64,000 nucleotides of DNA from positions 2,190,001 to 2,254,000 of the forward strand of contig NC_085133.1 in the NCBI RefSeq assembly GCF_030269925.1, in the 5' to 3' direction. Under the pieces are notes generated by a model, which saw nothing but the letters and a program-made list of their open reading frames with translations, ran no database searches and was not told where the DNA came from. Origin of the DNA: Bombyx mori. Taxonomy: Eukaryota; Arthropoda; Insecta; Lepidoptera; Bombycidae. A program made the position numbers and the translations under genes. Below, piece after piece: positions 13,034 through 24,280 of this stretch; positions within the stretch are counted from its first letter, which is position 1; the number at the start of each line of letters is the position of its first letter.

Positions 13034-13455
13034 ACTAGCTGACTCGGCAGACTTCGTAGTGCCTCAAGCGATAAATAAAAGACCTAAGCTTTTGTATAAA
13101 ATAAACATAAAACAAACAAAAGGAATCCGTCCGGAAAATTGTTATTTTTATTTAATTCCGAGCATTTTCATATATTTATCTACCTTTTAAACCTTCTCTG
13201 GACTTCCACAAATAATTCAAGACCAAAATTAGCCAAGTCGATTCAGCCGTTCTCGAGTTTTAGCGAGACTCCTCCTCCTCGAGTCGTGTTCCTCATGTCT
13301 GAGGGTCGTGACCACCATCACCCATGAGCTTCAATCTTAAGATATTTTTCCACTTTCCCTTGTCCACGGCGTCATGCAGCGCGCTGTACACTGTACTGTC
13401 CAAAACGGACAGTTAGCGAGACTAACGAACAGCAATTTATTTTTACATATAGAGA
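13034..13455 (-). mobile_element. Helitron-like element, family 2, with a nested insertion
   Basis: Complement of 11045-11316: starts ACTAGCTGACTCGGCAGACT and resumes after the insertion with AGCGAGACTAACGAACAGCA. Confidence 0.65.
13271..13413 (-). mobile_element. Short LINE-like 3' end with CTC tail, nested in a Helitron
   Basis: The insertion is defined by the 10-bp TSD TAGCGAGACT (13261-13270 and 13414-13423). It starts with (CTC)n and holds CATGTCTGAGGGTCGTGACC. Related segments are at 9627-9770 (TTC tail) and 37786-37915 (CTCT tail). Confidence 0.8.
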
Positions 13456-13749
13456 TCACATCCAACGAATAAATAATAAGACTTACATCATTAATTGATT
13501 TGCAAAGCATACCTCGAAGTAACACAGCGGTTATCACGTGAACTGTGTCCCGGAAACTATTTCTCACTGTTTATAACGTGTTATCAATGTGTTTGCGAAA
13601 TTACTTGATGTGTTGAAGAATGGGTGAACGCAATCAGCACGGTCTTTGATCTCTGTCACACATTCTTATATCGACGGGTGAAAAGCTATTTGTTTAAGCG
13701 ACATTTTTGCAACTTTACAGGAGAGCAGTTTCAAGTTTAAAATTATTTT

Positions 13750-14127
13750 ATTACTGGTAGGACGTCTTGTGAGTCCGCGCGGGTAGGTACCACCGCCCTG
13801 CCTATTTCTGCCGTGAAGCAGTAATGCGTTTCGGTTTGAAGGGCGGGGCAGCCGTTGTAACTATACTGAGACCTTCGAACTAATATCATTTTTTTTTTTT
13901 TTTTTTATTGCCTTTGTAGGCAGACGGGCATACGGCCCACCTGATGGTGAGTGGTTACCGTCGCCCATGGACTTCAGCGATGCCAGGGGCAGAGCCAAGC
14001 CGCTGCCTACTAATAACTAATATCTCGAGGTGGGTGGGGAAATTTTCGTCGTAGATGTCTATATGCGCCAGTAACCACTTAACACCAGGTGGGCTGTGAG
14101 CACGTCCACTCATCTAAGCAATATAAA
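13750..14127 (+). repeat. Bm1-type SINE, split by LINE end
   Basis: Left part from GGTAGGACGTCTTGTGAG to 13887, right part from TCGAGGTGGGTGGGGA to AAGCAATATAAAAA. It lacks the tRNA-like head. Confidence 0.85.
13888..14014 (-). mobile_element. jockey/CR1-type LINE 3' end nested in a SINE
   Basis: 127 bp: a poly(T) run, then GCAGACGGGCATACGGCCC. The 10-bp TSD AACTAATATC is at 13878-13887 and 14015-14024. Both flanks are one SINE copy. Confidence 0.88.
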
Positions 14128-14509
14128 AAAAGGCAAAGTTAGGCAAAACAGGTGCTAAGTAACATAAATCGACATGATTACTTCAGTGCGCCGCGTATGT
14201 CACCGGTGATTTATATGGCAGTCAAAGGCTTAATGAAAGCCGGACGACAATTTTGTGAAATATAAAAATCATCCGTTTTTCCTATTCGATTAATCAACAG
14301 ACTTGATCCCAAAAAAAAACGATAATTGTCAATAAGATGAAACAGCTATGTTGGAGGCGTTACATCCTGTACTAAGATATGCGAACGTTCAAGGTTATCT
14401 GTAGTTGATTTCTCGTACACGTTTTTATATGAAGTCTGACCGAGACGCTCCGTTAGGTTACCTAGCAACAGCAACACGCTTAGATACATATTGCATTTGC
14501 ATTTATTTT

Positions 14510-14775
14510 TTCCTACCTATGCTGATAGTCTTGTAGGTGAGGTCACGGGGCTCGAACCGGAGTGTTGCTAACACTGGCCCTAGCAAGAGCAGTGCTTCGC
14601 AGAATCTACCACGGGATCGAAAACGCGACCCACTGAGAAGATCCGGCGAGAAACTCAGTGGGCTGTGTCGGTGAGTTAATTCGCTCGTCGAGCCCTTCGT
14701 CGCAAGCGACGGGTTCGACGAGGGCGGTGACCGGTGCTTGTGGTACCTAAAAGCACCGTTAGTGGATCGGGAGGA
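14510..14775 (-). repeat. LINE-like 3' end, family B
   Basis: TTTCCTACCTATGCTGATAG, then CCACTGAGAAGATCCGGCGA and GCCCTTCGTCGCAAGCGACG. It resembles the A-tailed plus copies at 24000 and 63765. Confidence 0.6.
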
Positions 14776-14947
14776 TCCGTAATGACGTGTTTTGGTCGAC
14801 GTCGACTATTTACCATTCTGTCTACAGGATCGGGTATGTAATTTTGCATTTGCATACAGAGGGTGTAATTAATACGTTCTCGTAGACAAGCACAGCATGT
14901 TGAATTCTGAAATTCTGACACGACGGCTTTAAATAGAATATTTATCT

Positions 14948-16309
14948 TTACTATTGACCCCGCAGTAGTCGAGATTCGACTATAATTAATTGAAATTATA
15001 AGTTTAAACATTATTGTGGTTCTATTTTCAAACACTATTATATTTCGATAATATAATCACAGTATTCGCCAAAACTGCACTATAGATCAACATTATATTA
15101 AAGACAAACAATATTTTCAATTCGACCACAGACTTTACCACCAATAACAAAAGTTTTCCAATTGACAGTAAACAAAGAGTATATTTTTATGTGTGTTGTG
15201 TCAAATACATGGTAGTGTGTATAATGTTTTCTTTATTGATTTAATGTATCTTTTATGCATTATTTAAAAAAAATATTAGCATTGTGCACTCCCTCTATAT
15301 ATTCTCTATAAATGTGAGAAATTTCATACTCGGTCCGTGCAATTTTCGTAAAAAGGGGTACAATGTTTTTGCTTCACGTATTAATTAATACTAGAGGTCC
15401 CGCAGTAGTCGAAATTCGACTATAATTAATTGGAATTGTAAGTTTGTACACTATTATGATTGTATTTTCAACGCCAAGACTACACTATAGAAAAACATTA
15501 ATAAAGACAAACAATATGTAATCTATTCTCAATTTGACCACAGACGTCAAGAACAAAAGTTTGACAATAAATAAATAGTATGCATGCATGTGTGTCTCAA
15601 ATACATGGTAGTGTGTGTAATGTTTTCTTTATTGATCTAATGAATCTTTTATGCATTATTTAAAAAAAAAATTAGCATTGTGCACTTCTTCTATTGTCAC
15701 GTGTTCTATTGTCAGACTATTATACTTCTTTAATCACAGATTTCGTCAAGACTACACTTTAAACAAATATTAATAAAGATAAAACAATATTTAATCTATT
15801 CTCAATTTGACAGACTATAACTGACAGACTGCAAAGAAAAGTTTGACAATAAACAAATAGTATGCATGCATCATCATCATCATCATCCTCAGCCTTTATC
15901 TGCCCACTGCTGGACATAGGCCTTCCCCAATGCCTTCCACATAATGCGGTCCTCCGCCTTCCGCATCCAACGACTTCCCGCCGTGCGCACTAAGTCGTCA
16001 GTCCACCTGGTTGGAGGACGCCCCACGCTCCTGGTACCCATCCGTGGCCTCCATTCGAGGACTTTCCTCCTCCACCTGGCGTCGCTGGCTCGACAGATGC
16101 ATGCGTGTGTGTGTCAAATACATGGTAGTGTATGTAATGTTTTCTTTATTGATTTAATGTATATTTTATGCATTATTTAATAAAAATATTATCATTGTGC
16201 ACTTCTTCTCTATATTCTCTATAAGTGTCGTAAATTTCATACTTCTCCGTCCACGCAATTTTCGTAAAAAGGGATACAAAGTTTTTGCTTCACGTATTAA
16301 TATATAGAT
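14948..16309 (+). repeat. Three consecutive copies of dispersed repeat family A
   Basis: Copy 1 is about 14948-15385, copy 2 about 15390-15693 (3' truncated) and copy 3 about 15705-16309 (5' truncated, interrupted by an RTE fragment). Each carries CAAACAATAT, the TTTGACAATAAA stretch and ATGCATTATTTAA. Confidence 0.75.
15870..16096 (-). mobile_element. RTE LINE 3' fragment nested in a dispersed repeat
   Basis: Starts with an (ATC)n run, the complement of the RTE GATGAT tail. It continues with the conserved RTE 3' coding end read in reverse (GCCTTTATCTGCCCACTGCT). ATGCATGC at 15862-15869 and 16097-16104 is a target-site duplication. The host repeat resumes exactly after it. Confidence 0.85.
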
Positions 16310-16467
16310 GACGGGGTTGTCAATTTGAACAGTGTATCGTTTGTTATATCGTCGCTGTCAAACCAAAATCTGCTTTGTGCAAAAACTCTATTTTGAATTA
16401 ACGAGTAAAAACATTTTCATATAAAATTTTATATGAAAGTGAATTTTTAAGAAATATATCAAATGAA

Positions 16468-17181
16468 TCATTAAGGTTTCTCAACAAGTGGGTCTTAAAA
16501 TGAACATGGACAAAACAAAAATCACGTACAATGTCCATGTTGCACCCACCATAGTTACTATTGGGAGCTCTACTCTTGAAGTTGTTGACGAATATATATA
16601 CCTAGGACAGGCAGTCCGATTATGTAGGTCCAACTTTGAGAGAGAGGTCAGTAGACGGATCCAACTCGGCTGGGCAGCGTTCGGTAAACTGCACAACGTC
16701 TTCTCGTCCAAAATACCTCAGTGCCTTAAGACAAAGGCGTACAACCGATGTGTGTTACCAGTGATGACTTACGGCTCGGAGACGTGGTGCTTCACTAGGG
16801 ATCTTTTTAGAAGGCTCAAAGTCGCGCAGCGAGCTATGGAGAGGGCTATGCTCGGCATTTCTCTACGTGATCGAATTCGAAATGAGGAGATCCGTAGAAG
16901 AACGAAGGTTGCTGACATAGCCCGTATAATTAGTGAACTGAAGTGGCAATGGGCCGGCCACATAGCACGAAGAGAGGACGGTCAATGGGGCAGAAAGATC
17001 CTGGAGTGGCGACCACGTACTGGCAAGCGCAGTGTGGGACGGCCACCTACTAGATGGACCGACGACCTAGTAAAAAGCGCTGGGTCTCGTTGGATGCAGG
17101 TGGCAATGGACCGGTCACACTGGAAATCTATTGGAAAGGCCTATGTTCAGCAGTGGACGGCGATAGGCTGAAATGATGATG
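16468..17181 (+). mobile_element. 5'-truncated RTE-type LINE with target-site duplication
   Basis: The last 227 codons of an RTE reverse transcriptase are open (16488-17171 from a GTG; the frame is open further upstream). Visible are GLKMNMDKTKI, the YLG box (EYIYLGQAV), LPVMTYGSETW, the WAGHIARR segment and GRPPTRWTDDL. The tail is a short ATGATGATG run. ATCAAATGAA flanks both sides (16458-16467 and 17182-17191), which defines a 714-bp insertion. It interrupts a pre-existing inverted-repeat element. The intact frame suggests it is young. Confidence 0.9.
16488..17171 (+). pseudogene. RTE reverse transcriptase, C-terminal fragment
   Basis: 227 codons open to TGA. It lacks the endonuclease and most of the polymerase, including the YxDD core, so it cannot act alone. 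The retained part covers the thumb and C-terminal region typical of RTE/BovB-like elements of moths. Confidence 0.85.
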
Positions 17182-17830
17182 ATCAAATGAAAGCTATAGA
17201 TAAATATTAAAGCTATAGACACATAACAGTTTTTTTTATACGGTAGATGACGGGCTGTGAACTATACGAAAACGTCAAAAGGTAATAATCTCAAAAAGTT
17301 CACACATAGCAGATTTTGGTTTGACAACGACGATAATAATATGTAAATTGAATTAAAATTTTCAGTTTTCTTAGTGAGTTTAATTTTTGTTTTACTTCTT
17401 AAAATTCGAGAACAGCAGTAATTTATGCACAGTCATCGCGCTTCTGTATCACGCTTCAAAATTTACATTAATTTACTACGTTCACGTGTGCATCACGTTT
17501 GCTATGCTTCTGACATTTTTCTTGGGAAGGGAAAATCTGTGTCCAAAGGCATTCATTCTTCTTTGCAACAAAACAATCGGTAGTAAACAAAACAAAAAAG
17601 GAAATCGATTGGCCAACAGAGAAAAAGGGTCATTGAATTGTTTCGTATTACAAGGAAGAACAACGTGTTTCGTTTGCTTCAGGACCGGCAGTAGTAGTGG
17701 AAGTATTCGAGTTTGGTTTCCCAGAACCCGATACGAACTATCTCATTAACTGCACCTTATGTAGGTCGCACCAAAACCTAACTCTCTTTCTTGGCTTGGT
17801 TCATGAAAATAGCTTCAGAAATATAGTAAT

Positions 17831-18075
17831 ACTAGCTGTACCCGTCCGCTTCGGTGGGCATTTAAAATTATTATTTCTCACCCCCACAAATATTCTCATC
17901 ATTAACGCCCCCGCAACTGGTGTAGGGAGTCCAACACTCATATAAATATTAGCCTATCCATTAAGTACATGTATTTTCTACATGGATACCAAGTTTCAAG
18001 TCAATCGGATGCATGGTTCAGTAGTTATAATGGAACATCCGAAAAACCACTGTAGATTTATATATTAGCATAGAT
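17831..18075 (-). mobile_element. Helitron-like element, family 3
   Basis: Complement of the family at 19183: ACTAGCTGTACCCGTCCGCT at the left, and TGTAGATTTATATATTAGCA at the right. Confidence 0.6.
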
Positions 18076-18467
18076 AATTAATGCCACCTATGTCAGTCAC
18101 GGGAGTTATTTAGGAAGAGAAACTTATATGAATCTTATTAGCCTACCTCGAAAGAGTTCTGTCCCATCCAAGGCATAGACGCGGGTTTGGCGACAGTGGA
18201 TTTTAACCAGTTCAAATCCAATATACCCATCTACCACAAAGCGTAAGTGATTTTCTATTGACCCAAAAAAAGAATCTTACATTCGACACATACGCCTATT
18301 TTAGGCTACTCTACACTTTGGGTTAATCTGACTGTATTGATATCCACGGCTACCTAGCCTACAAGTATCCGAGAAGGGACATGACGCTAATAAAAAACTA
18401 AAAAAAAGTTTGGGTTTCATCGACCAGTTCCAATCGATGTTCGTAAATCTTATTGGACCAGACGCCT

Positions 18468-18825
18468 TTTTTTATTGCTTAGATGGGTGGACAACGACCT
18501 CCAGCCCACCTGGTGTTAAGTGGTCACTGGAGCCCATAGACATCTACAACGTAAATGCGCCACCCACCTTGAGATATACGTTCTTAGGTCTCAGTATAGT
18601 TACAACGGCTGCCCCACCTTTCAAACCGAAACGCATTACTGCTTTACGGCAGAAATAGGCTGGGTGATGGTACCCACCCGTGCGGACTCACAAGAGGTTC
18701 TACCACCAGTAATTACGCAAATTATAATTATGCGGGTTTGATTTTTATTACACGACGTTATTCCTTCACCGTGGAAGTCAATCGTGAACATTTGTTGAGT
18801 ACGTATTTCATTACAAAAATTATCC
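18468..18825 (-). repeat. Bm1-type SINE, head truncated
   Basis: Tail and body are intact. The copy ends within the segment TACGTATTTCATTACAAAAA, so the tRNA-like head is missing. Confidence 0.85.
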
Positions 18826-19182
18826 TACGACGACCGATAGTATCCTCCCATGACAGCGGTTAATTTAAACGATTATTACCAGTGAATATTATTTGATCGG
18901 CCGCTTGAGTGAGGCCGAGTCAATTAATATTGCCGACAGTTTATTAACTGTTGCTGTACGAGTATATATCGCTTTTTCTCGCCGTAATTGGCGACGGCAA
19001 ACGGGCCCGCAGTTTAATTCATGGCCTTCGCAGCGCCGTCTGTGCCATTTGGAGGACGGGAAAGCCGCTAGATAATATAATTGAGACATCGTTACGTGGT
19101 TACCGAAGCCTGTTGACATCGCTGCACGAATACCGCCACCCACCGTCAGACTTGAGGTCTATATCTCAATTTCTATACTAAT

Positions 19183-19395
19183 ATATAAATCTAGTGGTTT
19201 TTACGGATGTTCTGTTATAACTACTGAACCATGTATCCGATTGACTTGAAACTATGTAGAAATCCATGTAGAAAATACATGTACTTAATGGATAGGCTAA
19301 TATTTATATGAGTGTTGGACTCCCTAATAATAATGACAATAAATAATAGTGTTAATTTTAAATGCCCAGGCGAAGCGGGGGCGAGTGCGGCTAGT
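19183..19395 (+). mobile_element. Helitron-like element, family 3
   Basis: TACTAATATATAAATCTAGT to GCGAAGCGGGGGCGAGTGCGGCTAGTA. It shares ATGAGTGTTGGACTCCCTAA with the other copies. Confidence 0.6.
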
Positions 19396-19635
19396 ATAGT
19401 ATATATACGTAAATATTTTTTAACGATATTCCTTCATTGTAGTGTTAAGTACGTATTTCATTAAAAACTTTGCGATCGCCGTAGGATTTAAAACTGGCAT
19501 AGTCTTATTGCTTGATACGAGTAAACCTGACGTCTTTAAGGCCACGACGACTTCTATGACGTCGAGGTCTCAAGTTTACAGTATAACGGCCTTCGCACTC
19601 CTCATACCGAAACGGATATGACGGCTTGACGACAG

Positions 19636-19884
19636 TTTTTTTATTTATTGCTTAGATGGTTGGACGAGCTCACAGCCCACCTGGTGTTAAGTGGTTACTG
19701 GAGCCCATAGATATCTATAAAGTAAATGCGCCACCCATCTTGAGATATAGGTTCTAAGGTCTCAAGTATAGTTACAACGGCTGCCTCACCCTTTAAACCG
19801 AAACGTATTACTGCTTCACGGCAGAACTAGGCGGGGTGGTGGTACCTACCCGTGCGGACTCACAAGAGGTCCTACCACCAGTAA
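19636..19884 (-). repeat. Bm1-type SINE, 3' half
   Basis: TTTTTTTATTTATTGCTTAG to GTCCTACCACCAGTA. Confidence 0.88.
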
Positions 19885-19995
19885 AAAAGGTAGGCGATGT
19901 GGTATATACCCGTGCGGGCTTTTAGGACGATGTATCCAGTGCTCTGTTCAGCAATAGAGTTAAAGTCGAAGTTTCCAAGGCAACAATGTTGGCAG

Positions 19996-20085
19996 CGTCT
20001 TGGCTGTATCCCTGGCTAACACCGATAACCACTCTCTACCAAACGGACCATAGGCTAATCTGTTATTAAAGCGATAAAAAAAGGT
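19996..20085 (+). repeat. Decayed LINE 3' end
   Basis: GGCAGCGTCTTGGCTGTATC, ACCGATAACCACTC and GCGATAAAAAAAGG match the plus-oriented 6456 3' UTR with many changes. Confidence 0.5.
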
Positions 20086-20904
20086 TAGTCTTCAACACCG
20101 AATTCGGTATAAAGGAAATAAATATGCTGAAAGGATCAGGCAGTGCGCACCTCTAATATTTAATAATCCAGAAAATTGTCAAATTTTTACGCGATTCATA
20201 TTAAAATATCACCATACAAACAATACAGTATTTGTTTCCGTATCTCTGAACAAAAGACAGACAACAACATCTAAAGTCCTTTATATATAAATAAGCAGCA
20301 TTGACGAACTCACTAACATCACGCTAAATTAGAAGCATTGATATGTAATTTACACCTTTAAACAAAGTTATGTCCGTCCGTCTTAAATGACTGTCTTGCT
20401 TGGGCGAAACAATCTTTGTGTTTTTACATTTACCAAAAAAAAACATTCTGTACCTATAATAAACAGATTGTCGATTCGATGAAAACGATTTTACGATAAG
20501 TTTTATTTTAATCTTATAATGTACGTAGTTTTGAATACTTAACTTTTCATAGTTGCACGGATGATTAAGACGTTGTTCATCGATAATTTAGTATTGTGCT
20601 AACTACCCTCTACTTTTCCGTAAAAAAAAGTCTTGAGGTCATCAAGTAAAAATAGTTTTAATATGTCTACGAGCCACAAAAGACTAAGACAATACCTACT
20701 CTTTTTATTTATACCTACTGTTTTTTACATTGTCTGATCCGGCGATGCAGAAGTTAGCGCCTCTGACTAATGGCCGAGGGTTGTGGATCCCAGAACGGGT
20801 TTGGATGCCCAAGATACATATTATTATGTGTATTTATTATAATGTTATATATCTAACGAGAACTAGAATATCTATATAGAACTAGATATCTAGTTTAGGA
20901 TCAG
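20086..20904. other. Intergenic, nothing recognised
   Basis: AT-rich, no open frame over 60 codons with a plausible product. Confidence 0.4.
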
Positions 20905-21298
20905 GAGACGATATGTGGCTTGTCGCCGCCGCAGCGAATCTGTGCGGAAAGCAACGCCTATGTGGAGGCTGTGCAGTGGAGCCCCCGGAGTATCTGGGAT
21001 TACCAAGATAGAACAAGTCACTCATTACATTCTCACCCCAGACAGCACTGAGCCACCTAACCTAAGCATCAGCCCGTTGAGTTTCTCACCGGATCTTCTC
21101 AGCGGGTCGCGATTCCGATCTGATAGTAGATTCGTTCGCGAAGCAGCTATTCTTGAGTTGTTAGGTCTCCCTTGGAGGCGCTCGGGTAGCTGTTAGCAAA
21201 TCCCGCCCCTTCTGGCTGAGCCCTTGCTCGCCCACCTGTCCTTGTGAATCTGGAAAGTCCTCGGGCCCACCAATAAGCCCTCAATCATCAAAAAAAAC
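20905..21298 (+). repeat. LINE-like 3' end, family C
   Basis: TTTCTCACCGGATCTTCTCA is shared with family B, then GGAGGCGCTCGGGTAGCTGT and an A-tail after CCTCAATCAT. This is the longest copy, with about 190 bp more on the 5' side. Confidence 0.6.
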
Positions 21299-21467
21299 AG
21301 TACACAGCCAAAGTGGGAGGGGTTACTGCTTCGGTCACCTCGATCGCCGGGTTGTCATGCCGCCCGGGCAGTGGCGCTGGTATACCGGGATACGAGCGTC
21401 AATCATATAACAAAACCTACCCATCTTGGGTTTATGCTGTACAACGTTTAGTTATATTAACGGTCGA

Positions 21468-21535
21468 AAGCATTACACTCCTTCGGTTGAACGGTCGAAA
21501 GCATTACACTCCTTCGGTAGTCCGGTCGAAATGGG
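21468..21535. repeat. 31-bp direct duplication
   Basis: CGGTCGAAAGCATTACACTC occurs twice in a row, followed by CTTCGGT each time. Confidence 0.85.
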
Positions 21536-21567
21536 ATTCCAACTGAGCTTTTCTATTATTGGTTAAA

Positions 21568-21772
21568 CGAGTAAACGAGCTTATGGCCCAATTAGTGTTA
21601 AGTGGTTGCCGAAGCCCATAGACATTAACAAGGTAAATGTCGTCACCCACCTAGAGATTTCAGTTCTTTACTAATACGACTGACCCATCCTTCAAGCCGG
21701 AATGCATTACCACTTCGCGGCAGAATTAGGCATGGTGGTTGTAACTACTCTTGCGGGCTCACAAGGCCATGA
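21568..21772 (-). repeat. Bm1-type SINE, old copy
   Basis: Strongly diverged but collinear (GTTAAGTGGTTGCCGAAGCC, GCGGCAGAATTAGG). Confidence 0.65.
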
Positions 21773-22601
21773 GTTAAAACGGACTCCAATATGTACATTA
21801 AGTAGGAGAGTGAGTAGCAACTTAGAATGATCCATCAAAGACAATAAAATCGTCAAATGACATCAATTAGCAAAATCGAATAAAAACATTAATTAAACAG
21901 AGCCAAAGTTCGGACTCATTAACTAAACAAGTGCAGAAATCAAAACAAGCAAGTGTTTTAGTTTAGCATACGAACACAAAACCGGCCATTAGTGCCATTA
22001 CGGCTTGTTAACGAGACGCTTTGGTTAATTTCATGTGTACGTAAGTACATGTGCGCACAGTGGGTATTATGGGACATGTGGGAATTATACAAACGAGTTT
22101 TTTTTTTTCTTTAAGCATTTGTTATCGAGCAACACTTTCGGCCTCACATAATAAATTATTTACGAACTTAGGAAATATATAGAACTTATTATTCTTATAA
22201 TATAATTAGTAATTTCATAATCAAGTAAATAGTTCATTCATATTTTCTTTATACTTATAATATTTAATTGGCGCCTTCCGCTTGACAGCTTCCGGCGCAA
22301 TAAGCCTTAATGTTATTTGTTACATAATTCGATATTATTAAATAAGAATTGTACGTAAATAATCAGCAGAATAATTAAGATGAACAATGTTTAATATTAC
22401 CTACTCAGTTTGTATTAAAATAGGTCAAGATGATTGTATAAATACCAACGGTTAGCATATCTCTGTTGCATTCGTATTCTACCCACCATAACGTGTACTA
22501 AAGAGAATATATTATTTCGTGTGGATGTAAATTGTCTCAATTGTCGCCGCCACCCTGAGGATCCGTTTATACATTACATTTTTACTAGCAACCGTGTGAT
22601 G

Positions 22602-23220
22602 CTTTTTTTTATTTATTGCCGTTGTAGGCAGACGAGCATACGGCCCACCTGATTGTAAGTGGTCACCGTCGCTCATGGACGTCAGCAATGCCAGGGGCAG
22701 AGCTAAGCCGCTGCCTACCATAAAGTACTCTCCGCAAGCCTCGTTTGAAGAAGGACATGTCATAGCACTCGGAAAACACCGTGGAGGGGAGTTCATTCTA
22801 AAGCCGGATGGTACGTGGCAAAAAAGATCTTTGGAAACGCACTGTCGATGAACGCAGCGGTTCCAGATAATATGGATGAAGTCTGCTCCGATGGCGGGAG
22901 GTGCGATGATAAAAAGGAGATGAGGGGATCATCTCGAATAATTCCTCAGAGCATTCCCCATGGATTATGCGGTATAAAACACAGAGAGAACCGAAGTTCC
23001 TCTGTAGACCCAGCGGTTCCAAGCGATCCGCGAGAGCAGGACTATCGACCATCCGAACAGCCCGTTTCTGTATGGAGTCAAATGGAAGTAGCTGGTATTT
23101 GGGAGCCCTGGCCCAGAGGTGAGAGCAGTACTCCACGCGAGGTCGGACCTGCGCTTTATAAAGCGTAAGTCTCTGTCCAGGCGTGATGCTCGGGCTATGA
23201 ACGCATACGTGTAGATACAA
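22602..23220 (-). mobile_element. jockey/CR1-type LINE 3' fragment
   Basis: The minus frame 23220-22798 encodes the RT C-terminal part (LYKAQVRPRVEYCSHLW, LYRIIHGECSEELFEMIP, SPFYHRTSRHRSRLHPYYLE). It is cut by TAG where the related copy at 6456 has TGG. The 3' UTR with CATACGGCCCACCTGA and a T-rich end at 22602 follows. The element is 5'-truncated and inactive. Confidence 0.85.
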
Positions 23221-23374
23221 TTGTTCTGAATTTCACGAAACTTTCATCCGGTTGGAAATGAGGATGCTGCTTGCTCAACAACACAATTGCTACAATGGTG
23301 ATTGGCATTCATATTTGTCGTGTTTGCATGACCCCGGTAACCACTCAACAACAGACAGACCCTGAACTTCTCCA

Positions 23375-23496
23375 TGTGTTCTCTCTCTCTCTTTGCTTTT
23401 ACCCTCTGCTGGAGTGTAGGGCTCGAAACAAATCCTTCCACTCACATCGGTCTTGGGCAGTCTGTTCTAGCTCCTCCCACGTCATGCCCAAGTCAC
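23375..23496. repeat. LINE-like 3' fragment with TCTC run
   Basis: GTTCTCTCTCTCTCTTTGCT, then GGGCTCGAAACAAATCCTTC and CTCCTCCCACGTCATGCC. Looks like an antisense LINE end, immediately followed by a SINE. Confidence 0.4.
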
Positions 23497-23741
23497 CTAC
23501 TGGCGGTAGGACCTATTGTGAGTCCGCATGGGTAGATACCACCACCCTGCCTATTTCTGCCGTGTAGCAGTAATGCGTTTCGGTTTGAAGGGTGGGGGCA
23601 GCTGATGTAACTATACTAAGACCTTAGAACTTATATCTCAAGGTGGGTGGCGCATTTACGTTGTAGATGTCTATGGGCTCCAGTAACCACTTAACGCCAG
23701 GTGGGCCGTGAGCTCGTCCACCCATCTAAGCAATAAAAAAA
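23497..23741 (+). repeat. Bm1-type SINE, 3' half
   Basis: TGGCGGTAGGACCTATTGTG to CTAAGCAATAAAAAAA. Confidence 0.88.
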
Positions 23742-23999
23742 CCCAGCTCCTGCTCCACCGAGCGACACCAAGTTGTTCTGGGGTGGCCTTTCTCTCTTCT
23801 CCACGTGCAATAATAGAAAAGTGCCGTATATTTTTTACGCAAGTAGAACTTTCATACCATTTTTTTCTCTCTATTTTCTTAAACTTAGTAATGATGTAGG
23901 TCTAAATAACTTGAACTAAATTAGTCTTCATGGGGCTCCAACTCTAAGATATGTCTGATGCGGGAGTTGTAAAATTACTTCGCCTTAGCCTTAAAAGTT

Positions 24000-24280
24000 T
24001 AGAAGACCTCTCAAGCACCGGTCATCGTTCTCGTCGAACCCGTCGCTTGCGACGAAGGGCTCGATGAATAAATTAACGCTCGGACACAGTCCACTGAGTT
24101 TCTCGCCGGATCTTCTCAGTGCGTCGCGTTTCCGATCCGGTGGTAGATTCTGCGAAGCACGGCTCTTGCTAGGGTTCGTGTTAGCAATGTCATCAGGTTT
24201 GAGCCCCGTGAGCTCACCTACTAGTTAAGGCGACGTTGATATAGCCTCTCAAGGCTATCAGCTTAGGTAGGAAAAAAAAA
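24000..24280 (+). repeat. LINE-like 3' end, family B, A-tailed
   Basis: GTCGAACCCGTCGCTTGCGA, GTTTCTCGCCGGATCTTCTC and AGCTTAGGTAGGAAAAAAAAA. Confidence 0.65.

Larger units (their letters stand above)
16311..17345. mobile_element. Inverted-repeat DNA element split by the RTE LINE
   Basis: The arm GTCAAACCAAAATCTGCT at about 16355-16373 is matched in inverted orientation near 17310-17330 (AGCAGATTTTGGTTTGAC), with further similarity outward (TCGTCGCTG against CGACGA). Outer boundaries are uncertain. Without the 714-bp LINE the element would be about 320 bp, a MITE size. Confidence 0.5.

Noticed and set aside
14676..15035. 119-codon minus-strand frame with an Arg-rich end
   Set aside because: It runs through the end of LINE-like family B and dispersed repeat A. 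The Arg-rich tail comes from the GTCGCAAGCGACGG repeat.
17387..17749. 120-codon plus-strand frame
   Set aside because: No domain, no good start context, composition like the surrounding repeat debris.
22815..23168. Plus-strand 117-codon frame
   Set aside because: Antisense shadow of the LINE reverse transcriptase fragment on the minus strand.
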